Part shown: positions 31,212 through 42,929 of the stretch, piece after piece
How the letters are laid out: the number at the start of each line of letters is the position of its first letter
Numbering within the stretch: the stretch's first letter is position 1
Program-made: the position numbers and the translations under genes
Notes under the pieces: generated by a model
Seen by the model: the letters and a program-made list of their open reading frames with translations, nothing else
Database searches by the model: none
What the model was told of the DNA's origin: nothing
Assembly (NCBI GenBank): GCA_019096195.1
Contig: JAGTXK010000039.1
Span: 62,001-126,000 of the forward strand
DNA length: 64,000 bases
Source: Boletus sp. NGJ
Taxonomy: Eukaryota > Basidiomycota > Agaricomycetes > Boletales > Boletaceae
Reading direction: 5' to 3'

Positions 31212-34182
31212 TCACCCCAATGCTATGTTATTGTCGCCCTGCGTAGTTGATTCCCAGATCATGTTTCCTAGTGGCGCATGTGCATGTGCTGGCCCGGGAG
31301 TACCACCTCCAGCACCTTGCTCCGGATCTCGTCCCCGGCCATCAGCGAGCCACGCAACTTCATGCCGATACACCGGTCGCCCTTGGGGAGTCATCCCAAC
31401 GACAGTCGTCGCTCCAGAAACAGTCTCCGCTCTTCTCCGATTGCGCGATTGCGCGTACGCCGGGGATGTTGGGGAAGGTATGGGTTGGGGCACGTTCGGG
31501 GGCAACGCCGTCACACGTTGTCTCGAGGGCTGCGCTGTTAATGTCGACGGAGGAAGCGAATTTGGGGACACTAGTTGGACTTGGTTGATCGGAATTGGAA
31601 CACCTGCTGCCGCTGCTCTTTCTCGCGCTAGACGCTCCCTCTCCGCTCGCCTCTCCGCCCGGGCAGCGGCACTTCCATCGGCTCCATCCGGCCCGTGCGC
31701 ATGATCGTGTACAAGCTCTTCAACGTCTTCTCCGTCTTTTGCACTACACCAGAATCGATGCCCCTCACTCCATGCCGTACTCTGACATTCTTTTCCGCAA
31801 TACTTTGCCTTTCGACATCGCCTGCACTTGGCGAACTCTCGAGGGTACGATTCCCATTTACCACAAAGCACTGGAAGACAATACGGTGAATCAAGAATGA
31901 CCCAGTGCAGAGACAAAGGACGCACTGTTGGCACACTGCCGAATACCACCCCTACTGTCGTCTTTCCGACACGCATTCCTCATTATAACACCGGCCCAAT
32001 ATTGGATCTCTGGAGGGAGCTTCGGAGGAGGGTTGGGTAAGTCATTCTCCGATGAACTCGGCCGGAACGTGAATCGTTCTACGAGAGAAAAGACGTTCGT
32101 CATCCGCGGAGAAGTGGTCAAGGTCGTTGTCGCAGTACTAGTCGCCGCAACAGGTGCCTTCTCTTTTTCCTTGCCTCTCGCAGTAGCAGATGCCAACGCG
32201 CGGAAGAAACCATGGATTTCCTTAGCGGGTTGGGTTGGCGCAGTCCGCGCCATGCTCGGGCCAGCAACCGGTTGTGGAGTGGCACGATTAATAGGGAGAT
32301 TAGCCGCAGCAGGATGGAATGACACCCGCTGCTTGTAAAACGCTTGTCTTACGTGTGGGTACTTGCTCAGGTAAGCCAAGAGTTGCAGACTGAGTAAAAC
32401 ATCTTCGTCCTTGTATGGCCCCGAATCAGTATCACGGTGGTGATGCACATGGCTTGGCGTGCGTCCTAGGGTGGGAATTGGTGGAGTAGTTGCGTGATCA
32501 CGAGTGGCTCCGGTGATGCCACCACGGATCGTACCGACAGGTACAGCTGCAACCGGACCAGAAGGGGGGAGCGCTACCACTGTCGCTCGCGGCGTCGCAT
32601 CAGGGGCAGTGCGTGTGCGTCTATCCAGCACAGGTGCGTCCATGCCAAGCATATTCCGGGGTGCGGTGTCGTCCATGGCACCGGGAGCCCCAGGTGGTGC
32701 ACCCATTGCAAAATCGTCGTTGGGTTCCAACGACACGATGCCATCCTCCACACCAACCACACCGACACCCTCGCCGTCCACGCCGCCGCCCTGTCCGTGG
32801 TTGATAATAATATGTGCATCGGCGTTTACCTCTAAAGGAGCCGTTTCCGGGGCATCGGCTATGATCCCTACCGTGCGTCGTGGGCGCTGGGTTATAGAGC
32901 GGGCCTGAACTCGGGGGGCACGAGGCAGGGTTGCATGCGTAGAAGCGGTGGTATCGTCAGTATCTTGGGACTGGTCCATATCTACGTCACCGTCGCCATC
33001 ATCCTCAGTTTCCGTCTCGGGCCGTGAGTTATCCGTTGATTCGTCCGGAGACGTGGGTATCCGTGTACGGGTACGAAGCGGGCGAGACCTGATCGTGAGG
33101 TTCGCTCCCGGCGGCTCATCCCACATGGGACGGGCGATGATCGTGCCACTGCGTTCACGACCGTTCACGACTGTCGCGGTAGGGGTTCTAGATGACGGTG
33201 TTGCATTTGTCGAGGTATCAGCGGAAGTATCAGTATCGATCTCGCGTGGAGATGGCGATGAATGTCGGCCGTATGATCGTCGCTGGTGTGATGTTACTGG
33301 TATAGATACTGGTTGTGACGACACGTCCATGATGATTGAGATGTCGGATGTTCCATCGACAGAAACATCCACCATCGAGACATCCTGAAAGGGGGGAGTT
33401 AGTACCCAAACGTCATTGGCAAAGAACGCAATCCACTTCATCAATGAACGCATTCACTTCAGCGTGGGTATGCTCTTGACGAACAGATTCTTCAGCAGCA
33501 ATCTGCCTCTGTAGAGCCCGGGTTAGTTCTGCGGCACCATCTCTTTGTCTTTGTTCTGCCAGCGCCTGTCGCCTGGCGAGACGTTGCTCGCGTGATTCCC
33601 TCGGTAAACCCGTTGCACTCGAGCTCGGACCGACAGCAAACCCCTTGTTCGCCAACCAGGCTTCAAGAATACAACCAACAACATCAAGGGTCCCAGCTTG
33701 CACGACTCGGCTCCGGATCCGCTCACTCCCCCTCACGCCGATATTAACCACGCATTGAAAGGCGAGTGAAAAACGGTACGCGGCATGCTTATCGAATGTC
33801 GGCGGATTGAGCGTGGGAACCAGCTTCGGAGGACGTGTGTTGGGTGGAGAGAGGCCGTAGATGACGTTCGGGTTTTCTGGCGGTGGTGGGCACATGCAAA
33901 AGTCGTACAGAATGCGCACGAGACGCTCCAGACCGCCATCCATGGTCATTATTTCGCGTATTCGTGGGGAAGTCGACGTTAAATAGGTGAGATGGTGAAG
34001 GGAGTTAAATAGTGGCAACGGGGAGGTGGTGTCGAGTGCTACCGACAGAATTGAAATCAGAAAAAAAAAATCGGAAGAAATCAGAGAGACGGAGAGAACA
34101 GACCCCTTCTGTCGTAAAGCTGGGATGAAATACAGACACAGGCCCTGTTTTGGGCAGGAAATGCAAAGTTTGCTTCTCGCAT
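31212..34182 (-). CDS. mub1: Mub1/SamB MYND zinc-finger protein
   Basis: This is the orthologue of yeast Mub1 and Aspergillus SamB, a partner of the Ubr2 ubiquitin ligase in proteasome regulation (Rpn4 turnover in yeast) that affects growth polarity in moulds. The exon model is 34182-34104, 34038-33437, 33384-31926 and 31870-31212: 2799 nt, exactly 933 codons including the stop, with introns of 65, 52 and 55 nt. The N-terminus MREANFAFPAQNRACVCISS and LYDRRALDTTSPLPLFNSL match the family start. The ARM-like part has MTMDGGLERLVRIL and FQCVVNIGVRGSERIRSRVV. A long low-complexity Ser/Thr/Pro/Asp-rich middle follows, then SLQLLAYLSKYPHVRQAFY, NVFSLVERFTFRP and PPEIQYWAGVIMRNACRKD. The MYND finger (about residues 715-757) reads AKCRRCRKAKYCGKECQ...HRFWC. 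The gene is single, intact and host-type. Confidence 0.95.
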
Positions 34183-37100
34183 CGCGGCGTGCGAGTTGAC
34201 GGGTACAACAAATCGAGATCTTGGATGATGAGCCTTCGCAAAGCTTGAGCTGGACTGGTAGTCTGAAAGACAAAATCCAGGCTTTGGCTTTCGCCAGGGG
34301 GGGATGAGGGAAAAAGAGAAAGATGGGATGTGGTTCGACGCTGGCAGGGCTCTTCAGTTGGTTGATGGGGCTCTGGATGACTGAGACGGTTGTGTGGCCT
34401 TATTTGGGCGATGTGGCACAACCACCCACATGGAACTTGAACGTCCCCAGTGACTGATAAGTAAGTTCTTCTCTAGATAATCACAGATGAGCCTGCGCAT
34501 TTTGATCCAACAGCGAGATTTGGAGAACTACCACAGCGAGGGTACACCGCAAAGAAGCGCAACTATTCATATCATTCCGATATAGTCACAAGCGCGGGCC
34601 GAACACTAACGTGGTCCCCTCATGGCAGTCTAAGCCCCTCTCCTACTCTAGAAGCCTCGGAAATAGATCGCTCTAGTTGGCATGCACCTGGGTTGACCAT
34701 CTCTTTAATTCAAACCATGCGGACGTGGGGTGCTCACAACCCCACACGGAAAATACGCCTCACAGCTTCGGTAATGACGCTGCATGTACTGCATCTGCTT
34801 GCCAATGTAGCAATATCCGTCAGAGTTGTTCTTGTCACGGTCCATCGTAGTGCCGGTCATTGTACTCGCATGGAAGTTGCCATTGTCGGAGTCCATCTTC
34901 TGTCAAGGGACCGTTGATGGTTGTACAGGCAGAGGCCGAAACACTCGATACCAACCGACCGATGTCATACGAACAGATCCTATCAGCTATGGTATCGGGA
35001 CACAAGACTCAAGTATATCGTGATGTCACTGCCGGCAAAGGGCCTCGTCTATCGACGACTTACCTCATAATACGGTCTAGTCACCAGACCACCTTTGAAA
35101 GGGCAGCCTAATGGTGGTAGAGCCCAATTGTTGACCACTGCGAGTGCCGGTGGCAGGGTTCATTACGCGACGTCTGAGACTGGAAGCCCATCTTTGTTCC
35201 TGGTCTCCCGCCACGACATAGGGGATCCAGAGGGAGCGAAAGAAAAGGAACAAGGAAAGGCACTCGTCATTCCATTTACGCTAACGTGAACTGAACAAAA
35301 GACTAGGGGCGTACAAAGGAGCATCCCGACGGATTTTAATTTGGTTATGCTTCTGGTAACCTGCCGTAGACAGTCGCAGGAGATACCTATCGAAGCTGGT
35401 CATTGTGTGCAGTGCTCTGACTCAGAGACCAAAGTTTCGGGTAAGCAGACCCACCCCATATTCTCTGAATCGTGGTCGTCATAGGCAGGAGTACGACGCC
35501 TTGCATTTCCCGTGTTGTCATCAACTCGGACATTACCAGCAAATCCACTCATCGACAAGTACCTTTTACGTCAGGAAAAGTACGAATATGGAGGGTCGGA
35601 CGGTTTTCTGAAGCAAATTGCCACGGGCATGCGTGCCCGACATGGGTTTTGAGAACGAGCCCGCGAGCCAAAGTCTCAAGCTGGGAACCACGAGTGGCAC
35701 ATCAAGCTCGCAAAAGTCATAGTCCGAGTCTTACCTTGATACTTGCGTGGCATCATCATATCCGATATTCACATAGCATCGGTCTCATATGTTCCCTGCC
35801 CCACAGTGTTTATCTGATCGCACAACATCCGCATGTGTTTCTTCAGCACATCGCTCGCCAATAATGCTGGATTCCGGTGATGTTTGACGCTTGCTCAGAG
35901 GCAGACGGAAGTGTAAGATATCCTGGTTTTCTACCAAGAACGGCGACGTGCAGTCGAGCTCAAAAAATACACCGCAGGAGGCATTAAAGATAGCAGACCC
36001 GATGGTCGGTGCCGCTCGTGGATGTGAACTTGTGTAGCAGGCTCGGGAGAGAGGAGAGAGATCTCGTTGCTGGGAAAGTCCCATAGACAGGTAGAAGAAC
36101 GCACGAAGGATTCAACGAGTCTCCTTTCTTCTTCCATTTTCCCACTGGGAACGTGGCCTGCTGGGAATTTATTTCTGCCTCGAAATTATCCTTTCCTAAA
36201 AACTCATGGGTCGTCACTGAACCTGACCGACACAATAGCCGTCCTCTTCATTACACGGAATCGCGACAGGTAAGATTCCACACGAGAGATCTAGAGGTCC
36301 GGTGTAGCCGGTAGGTCAATGGGGCACGGCGCGCGCGGACATGAAGGTAGGGAACAAAGTTTATGCTTACTACCCGTTTCTTTTTGTCTGTGACGCTCCC
36401 CAAAGAATGTCGCGCAAAATGATGGGATGTAATGATGCATTATTATTCATACAATTGGACATCCCAGGGGTTGTGCAAAAAACACGTAAACAGAGAAAAA
36501 TGGACACGGGTCGAGACCGGGGGCCGATCAACGGGGGGAGAGGCACGCCTGCAGGGATGGGCGTGTCCTTTGGTATCTGACAATGTGGATCATATGCATA
36601 AGGCTGAGGCAGTGAGTATCAATGTCAGGAATACGTTCCCGGTATCATGGCTGCAGGACTTTGAAACTTGGAACCAAGGGGAGCAAAACCGCCAAGTACA
36701 GTGGATTCATATATAATATAAATCATATCACACATCGGCCAAAGAGTTCGTTGAAAACGGTGTCCAGTCCTATCTGTGTCATGCGCTGCTAACGGGTCGC
36801 TGATGCAAAAGGAAAAAAAAAAAAAAAAAAAAAGGTGGCTTCATGTCACACTATTTTCCGCTGAGAGACCTCGTTCCTTTTGTTTTCGCCCATCAGAGAC
36901 ATATAGCAGAGCAGCCCGCATAACATGTTCCTTATTCCGTGGGCTCACCCTCATGAGGGCCGGGTTGACAATGTGCAAGTATGCGGGACCTTCTATAATC
37001 AGGCATAAACCTCGAATACTACACTTGCTACATTTGGATAGGTCTTATTGTGAATGCCGGAAGCAACGCGCTGATCTCACGTTGCAATAATTGCGGCCCC

Positions 37101-37277
37101 TCTGCACCTCACCAGAGCCATTCATCTTATTGTTATGCACTGCCCCTTTGGGACCTCGGACAAAAAATGACGGGAGAGGATGTGTTCAACGAGAGAATGC
37201 CGTGGTCAATACCAACGCAATGGACACATCTCCGGGCCGCCTCACACTGTAACCTGAGACCCGAGGAGCCTCAAGGT
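34183..37277. other. 3-kb gene-poor stretch
   Basis: No frame gave a family I recognise on either strand. A 22-nt A run lies at about 36,810. A block of about 70 bp (37092-37160) recurs at 42353-42420. The promoter side of the Mub1/SamB gene is at the left end and that of the pheromone gene at the right end. Confidence 0.5.
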
Positions 37278-37284
37278 TATAAAA
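37278..37284 (+). promoter_or_regulatory. TATA box of the pheromone precursor gene
   Basis: TATAAAA lies 134 bp upstream of the start codon in a pyrimidine-rich leader context, as in strongly expressed fungal genes. Confidence 0.55.
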
Positions 37285-37417
37285 GGCTGACGAGAGCACC
37301 GTTTCCCCTCCAGCTTCAAAGACAGTTGTGTCTCTTCATCTACGAGCCCTCTCCCACATCGACACCTTGCTTACTTTCGCCTCGCGTGCCCTCTACAAAT
37401 CCTCATCCCCTTCAGAC

Positions 37418-37543
37418 ATGGATTCCTTCAGCACCATCCTCTCTGCATTCACTAGCTCCGACCATGAGGAGGTCACCTCGTCGATTCCAGTCGAGTCCGC
37501 GGACAATTGGAGCTCCGGCTACAACTACTGCGTCGTCGCATGA
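37418..37543 (+). CDS. Mating pheromone precursor, 41 aa, CaaX end CVVA
   Basis: This is a lipopeptide mating pheromone precursor of the basidiomycete MAT-B/P-R type. The protein starts MDSFSTILSAF, has an acidic middle (DHEEV) and ends SSGYNYCVVA. The four C-terminal residues form a CaaX farnesylation box, and Y-N-Y before it is typical of the family. Known precursors are 40-70 aa, begin MD-(S/T/A)-F and are cut at a charged/polar pair; here E-S (residues 25-26) would give a mature ADNWSSGYNYC that is farnesylated and carboxymethylated and secreted by an ABC exporter, to be sensed by a Ste3-type receptor. Cleavage is inferred by analogy. A TATA box and CT-rich leader precede it. An upstream in-frame ATG (37328) would add 30 residues without family likeness. 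No Ste3-like receptor gene was recognised nearby. Confidence 0.85.
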   Translation: MDSFSTILSAFTSSDHEEVTSSIPVESADNWSSGYNYCVVA

Positions 37544-38099
37544 GCATTCATCGGACTCGCGCGGTAGAGAGAGGCGCGCCTGTGCACTGACGTATTTTTT
37601 GTTGTGAGTAGATCTATTCGTGGATTCCCGTTGAGCGTACATTGCTCACCTGTGTTATATTCTCATTCTTAGCATCGCACACGCGTTTAACATCATCATC
37701 ACCATTATTATCATCAATATCGTCATTCTTGTCATCACCATCATACCACGTCCCGTTGTAGCGATACTTGCTGCATTCCTTGGGAAACCATTCTTCGATT
37801 TTCGGCGCACACCATTATTCGTTCATATTTGTGCGTAAATATACTTTCGACCTTCGACCTGGTAATGTAGTAGTAGTTGGCTTTACAAGGGATCAGGGAA
37901 ACACGTGGAGAAAAATGGAATTTGTATACTTGACTGTGCAAAGTGTGCGTGTTTAAGAATCATACCTCGTGAGGTGTTTCTGCTAGTGGTATTTCGCACA
38001 CGAGGTCGACGTCACCTCAGTCGCGTTCGTTAGCGGGAGAAACAGATGCTAGGCCGTCAAGTCAGTGGTTAGTGAGACCACAATCAAGTTCATGTGATG
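37544..38099. other. 3' flank of the pheromone gene
   Basis: A short (ATC/ATT)-rich tract (CATCATCATCACCATTATTA-like) lies at 37690-37745. No gene is recognised. Confidence 0.4.
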
Positions 38100-38810
38100 A
38101 AGCTGAGATCTCCATGAACGAGCGCTCGAATGAAGCAATCAGAACATTTGCAAGCACATCACTCGCGATAAAGCCAGCCTAAAAGGGCGAGATCAAAATA
38201 TTTGGTTTGGTAGAGTGGAATGGGAATAACGTACACCTGTTCGTTTAACTGTACGCCCATGCCCATAAAGAACCTTGTTGTAGGACATCATCTCTTTGTG
38301 AGAGTCCGAGTCATGTTAGTAATAAAAGCGGTCATATACAGTCACCTGAAAAGAGTTCATCTACAAAATAGGTCTCGCCATCTACCCGATTGCGGGTGGT
38401 GAAAGAAGATGATTGTTCATTTTTTCACCATGAAAAACCTCTGACATCCCTCCTTCTCCATTCTCATAATAGTCTGCATCGCGAAACGTGTCAACGGGTT
38501 CACGCAGTCCTGGATAGTTAGTTCAAGTTAGTGCAGATACTCCCACTAGATAGGCTACCATTGCATTCACTCGAGCGACGTTGTTGATATAAAAGATATT
38601 ACCGCTCTTTGCCTTCACCGTTTCTGACGGGCTCCCGATGAACCTCTCGACCCTTTCATGACATTTCTTGATGGGATTGGGGGATGGGACCTGTTGTGCA
38701 CCCATTCCCATTGCCGAGTACAGCGTGCTTCTGGGCATCCGAGAAGGGGAGTCCTGCAGAGCTGAATAGGAGGGCAGCAATGGAACGCTATGTCCCACAT
38801 TGAAGAATCA
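38100..38810 (-). pseudogene. Plavaka-type transposase remnant
   Basis: Minus-strand fragments in order are SPSETVKAKSGNIFYINNVA (about 38640-38580), then CVNPLTRFAMQ (about 38510), NGEGGMSEVFHGEKM in another frame (about 38470-38420), and RVDGETYFVDELFS (about 38390-38350). These match the succession seen in Plavaka transposases of basidiomycetes (SGNVFYVND..., NPLTRF..., HGEKM, DGE.YFVDEL). The stretch is broken by frame changes and stops. Plavaka elements are a basidiomycete-rich group related to CACTA-type transposons. Its ends were not found. Confidence 0.6.
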
Positions 38811-39640
38811 GCGCATATCGATTGCGGCGACAGTAACGCACCTATTTCGACGGCCACGAATAGTATAGGTTTAAAGCCTAAGCGAAAGCGACTAAATCCA
38901 CTCGTGCAGTCATGCCTGAACTCTTCACTGTCTACGAGACGAGTGAGTAGGATTTGCGACCATGCACGCAAAAGAATACCTGGCAACTCAAGGCCGAGAT
39001 TCGCTTCCGAATTATCATCCTCTTAAGTGGATTCATTGATTACAGGAGGTGAGATCAAGTCTTCACCGCGTTCCAACAACATTCGAAGCAGCTCGAATGG
39101 ATCTACATCGCTAGCATCAATCTCATATTCCCGTCCTCGCATGTCATCTGTCCAGAGCTCCGAGATCGGAAGCCCGTCCAGACCTGCTTGCTGAGCGGTT
39201 AGTGGAGAGGATGATGCGGCTGTTGAGTGCTGGGTAAAGTACGGTCGCTAAGTCCGGTCCGCGAAGTAGAGATTGTATTTCTCGTGCGATCAAGTAATCC
39301 TTGTCACGACATGCCCACATGTTGTCCGGGGAAGGGCAAGTCGATAAACACTCGGTCAGTCCGGATATTCTGCATGAAGAGTGTGGAGAGATGTATTGAC
39401 ATGGGTCCCACAAATTTTGCGTCCAAGCTTGAATAGCGTTTAGCCAGACCCTGACTGTACTAGTAAAATCTTACTTTGTCCATCGACGATGCCTTTTCTT
39501 GCTTTCGAACCCCTGCCAGTCATTAATATTAGTCCGAGATGCGATGGAGCTGTATGAGATTTTGGAGCAACAGCGCGAGATGCCAACGCGATCACGTGCT
39601 GTCTTGTTTTTATTCATTCGGAATGAGTTGGCAGTCTTGA
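38811..39640. other. Unassigned coding-like fragments
   Basis: Minus-strand frames contain DRVFIDLPFPGQHV (about 39350) and LPISELWTDDMRGREYEIDA with FELLRMLLERGE (39180-39060). They could be the upstream part of the Plavaka remnant or another gene. No family is recognised. Confidence 0.35.
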
Positions 39641-40494
39641 TTCTTGAACCACTTCATGTCGGTGCCCATCCAAATGGACCTACCAGACAACAAAGTACAG
39701 ACCTACACCATCTACCCTGAGATCGAGTGGGAGGCACATGGAGCAGTTTTGAAGCCAATTTTACTCTCCGTCTGCTTTCCCGGAGCTCTCCCACCTCACT
39801 TGGTCCGTAAAGATGTGGTATGTTCCCCTTCCTATTTTCGCTGCAATCTACACTGAACAATTCCTGGTCCAGCCAATTCAAGTTACTGTTTCCCTTCCAA
39901 AGGAATTGACCTCCTTCACTGCACCAGTAATTGATTCAGTTTCATGCAATTGCCTCCTGGGTGGTTCAGACTCGTGCAGTGTAAGTGGGTTTCAGTAAGC
40001 TACGTCCGCTCTTCTTAGAATTTCAGTTTTCTCCGAGCGATGGCGATTACGAACGGGAGATACTTGTTCCTTCTCCAACCAACGATAACGTCGACCGCTT
40101 TTGTGATCCCCCATACGAACAACCAATTACTTTCCTTCCACTCCCAGTTACTTTCGATTATCAATCTTCTTGCAACTGGGAGATGCTCTGCAAGGACATT
40201 GAAGCCTGGTTAGTGACAATCCCATACTCCACTCCACTGCGGTCATGGGGTCGTGATGCGTTCTGGCTTGCGTTCATCGCTGCCTACCCTGAATTCCCTC
40301 ACGGCAAGTGGCCACGTTGGAATTCAAACATCCCTTTGGAAGGTTCTTTTATTGAAGAGTGGACCATGTCATCCGTTGGATCAACTGTCAACTTGAGCAA
40401 TCTTTGCCAGGTTCGTCAGCAGCTCTGGCACGACTTTTCCATACACGTAGGCCTCTTCTACCCTCTCCCAATCGTTTCACCCGGGTCTGCTTGA
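39641..40494 (+). CDS. Unrecognised spliced gene
   Basis: I do not recognise this product. Three consistent coding blocks are separated by intron-like gaps: VPIQMDLPDNKVQTYTIYPE with VLKPILLSVCFPGALPPHL (39655-39815), then QVTVSLPKELTSFTAPVIDS ending CLLGGSDSCS (39875-39978), and after GTAAGT...TTAG, FQFSPSDGDYEREILVPSPT, EQPITFLPLPVTFDY and WGRDAFWLAFIAAYPEFPHG (40020-40410). The codon composition looks host-like rather than transposon-like. Start and end are not fixed. It could be a lineage-specific cytosolic protein; no signal peptide or membrane helix is evident in the blocks. Confidence 0.4.
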
Positions 40495-41426
40495 CCACTA
40501 CACTACGTCAATCTCTATGCATCATCGAACACAGTTGTTGTGTTTACCCTCTGCTGTCTGTCATAGCAATCCATGTTGCTTTCGATTGATATCGAAATGC
40601 CTTTTGAAACTCTTCGACGCGATTCAAGGGGACAAGTTCAAAGTGAAAGCACTGACTAAGATGGACCGGGTAAAACAGTTAGGAATGTTCTTCGCTTGAC
40701 TTTGACTTCCAGGAGGTCGAGTGTTTTCAGCATGAGAAGTTATAGTCTGCTTATGAAGCAGAAACAATTTCGTGCACCTTGCCGACGTTATGTATGCATA
40801 GAACCTTCATGTTCGTGCAGTACAATCTATTTCTTCAAAACCTCTGAACCTTTGCCAAGCGACTTCAACTATATACCCACCCATCCCGTAAGTTTACCTT
40901 TGGACTATTCAACGCGCTGTGCGGTCAACGTGTTTCAGATCGTATTATATATTGTTGAGAGCACACGGGAAGCTCCCGATCGGTATGCCACCTTCACTTG
41001 GAGATGCGTATATCAGGGATCGTAGGTGACCGGTAAATGTATCTGGATGAACCACCCCATGACCCAAGTGCCAAGAGCGTTAAGAAGTTTGATCCCACCG
41101 TGTTTGAGAAAGCACAGCTTCGCATGCGTCTTGCGACCGTGACAGATTCGTTGACTTGACTCGGTACTCATCCTTTGAGTTACTGCAGAGCAGCTGGGAC
41201 AGCTATATGAGCTCGTGCATGCGTTGAAAGGTGTTTGAAAGCCCGTCAACGAGGATGGATCTGACCCGGAACATAGCAAATCATCATTGGGATGATGTTT
41301 GAGAACGATCACATGACTTGAATTGTTTGTGCGAACCAAACAGTCCGGCAGAAAAGTCGGGAACTCCCTTCGCTTGACTTTTCTCTAGCTTTGCTCTAAA
41401 ATCTCTTGCTACTTTTACCCGTCCTT
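40495..41426. other. Intergenic, unassigned frames; HSP10 promoter at the right end
   Basis: Only short frames. The 90 bp before the HSP10 start contain CTTCGCTTGACTTTTCTCTA pyrimidine-rich leader sequence. A similar CTTCGCTTGACTTTGACTT occurs at about 40690. Confidence 0.4.
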
Positions 41427-41927
41427 ATGGTGAGCACGAATGCGTGCATGACGTTCAAGCGTTTAGCTGACACGTTAGAACGACAACCCAGGCTGCCCAG
41501 GCTACCTTCAAATCCATCAAGTCCCTCGTTCCCCTACTGGACCGCGTGTTGGTTCAGCGGTTCAAGGCTGAGACGGTATAGTTTTTCTCGTCAGTCTCGT
41601 TTTATAAGCATCTGACGTGCTCTGCTAACTTTTAGAAAACCGCGTCTGGTATATTCCTTCCTACATCCGCTACGAACACACCTTTGCCAGAAGCGACTGT
41701 GATTGCGGTGGGCCCTGGGGCACCCAACAAGGACGGTGCCATCGTGCCAACTTCGGTGAAGGCTGGCGATCGTGTACTGTTACCTGGGTGGGGAGGAAAC
41801 TCCATTAAAGTCGGTGAAGACGTATGTATTGTCCATCCCGTTCTGTGTGACTTTTATACTGAACGGGATCAATCAGGAGTACTTCCTATTCAAGGACGCG
41901 GAAATCCTAGCCAAGATTCAAGAGTAG
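41427..41927 (+). CDS. hsp10: Mitochondrial 10-kDa chaperonin HSP10
   Basis: This co-chaperonin of HSP60 caps the folding chamber in the mitochondrial matrix. Exons are 41427-41429 (ATG alone), 41492-41575, 41636-41821 and 41877-41927, giving 324 nt and 107 residues. The protein begins MAAQATFKSIKSLVPLLDRV. It contains the mobile loop (TASGIFLPTSATNTPLPEA), the VIAVGPGAPNKDG segment, the roof region VKAGDRVLLPGWGGNSIKV and the end EYFLFKDAEILAKIQE, all standard for GroES-fold Cpn10. All introns have GT/AG ends. The one-codon first exon is unusual but fits the frame exactly. The gene appears intact. Confidence 0.95.
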
Positions 41928-42929
41928 ACGTGCACGCCAAGTTACCTCCCCTGGGCGGATGGGCATGCCGAGTCGGAGGAATGGACTGCCGGCCAGCAGT
42001 CAAAAGTTGGTTGCATATTAAGGCATTACACACTAATTGCTATGTTCACTGCACTTGATGGTTTTCCTCGCAATCCAAATGATGTATCCCCACTCACACG
42101 ACGAAGCTCTGTTCATTACCCCTCGATGACTGGGCCAAGCACATGATTATAACGAGACCTCGGTATGTCGGACCTGACAGGTTATCGATGCATAAAATGC
42201 GGCTCACGTTTACGGGTGATATATGGGATACCTTGAGGGTTCGACGGTTGATTTTCATGCTAAATTACACAGCACGGCCGCTGTCAAGGATTCGTCATGA
42301 CAGCCTGACTGCTGGCCGTTCGGTTAGCAAATCTAGATGCCCCGTACGGTCGCTGCACCTCACTGGAGCCATTCGTCTTGTTGAATTCCACTGCCCCTTT
42401 GGGACCTTGCCTGGATTGCATTATGGTTGGTCTCTTCAACCTCCCTTGTGAGCACTGCCCCGACCACAAACTTCAACATAACTGCGCCAATCGTGGATAT
42501 TGGTTATGCACAATACCAAGGATACTTGGCGTGCAGAGGAACATTACGAGTTTCTTGACTGCCCCACCTATCGGTGAGCGTAATGTAGAACTCTCTTCGA
42601 TCGTGCCCACCGTTGTGGTCATGCTGATCTATATAATTTTCACTCAGGAAACATGAGTTTCCAAGCACCTCAGCCACTGGTCGACGAGTCTGGTGTGCAA
42701 CTCGCGACGCAGAATCCTAACAGATACAGGATTACAGTAAACAACGTTTAGTGAAAACATGAGGGCGCCAGTCTCACCGTACAAACACAACAAACGACAG
42801 AGCACCACAGTGGCTGCTTCGGAGGATTGCTTGTTCCTCAAGTATATGTATGATAGTCCAACACGACTGCGGAGAAGCACAACTTTAATCCTGCCAGTGC
42901 CACAGTAGTGTCTTCGTTCCCGGAACAAT
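41928..42929. other. Intergenic with a repeated ~70-bp block
   Basis: 42353-42420 (GCTGCACCTCACTGGAGCCA, later CTGCCCCTTTGGGACCT) is about 80% identical by eye to 37092-37160 upstream of the pheromone gene. The rest shows no gene. Confidence 0.5.

Noticed and set aside
32494-33388. Long plus-strand frames opposite the Mub1/SamB middle exon
   Set aside because: They are shadows of the low-complexity GC-rich exon on the minus strand, which has exact family matches on both sides.
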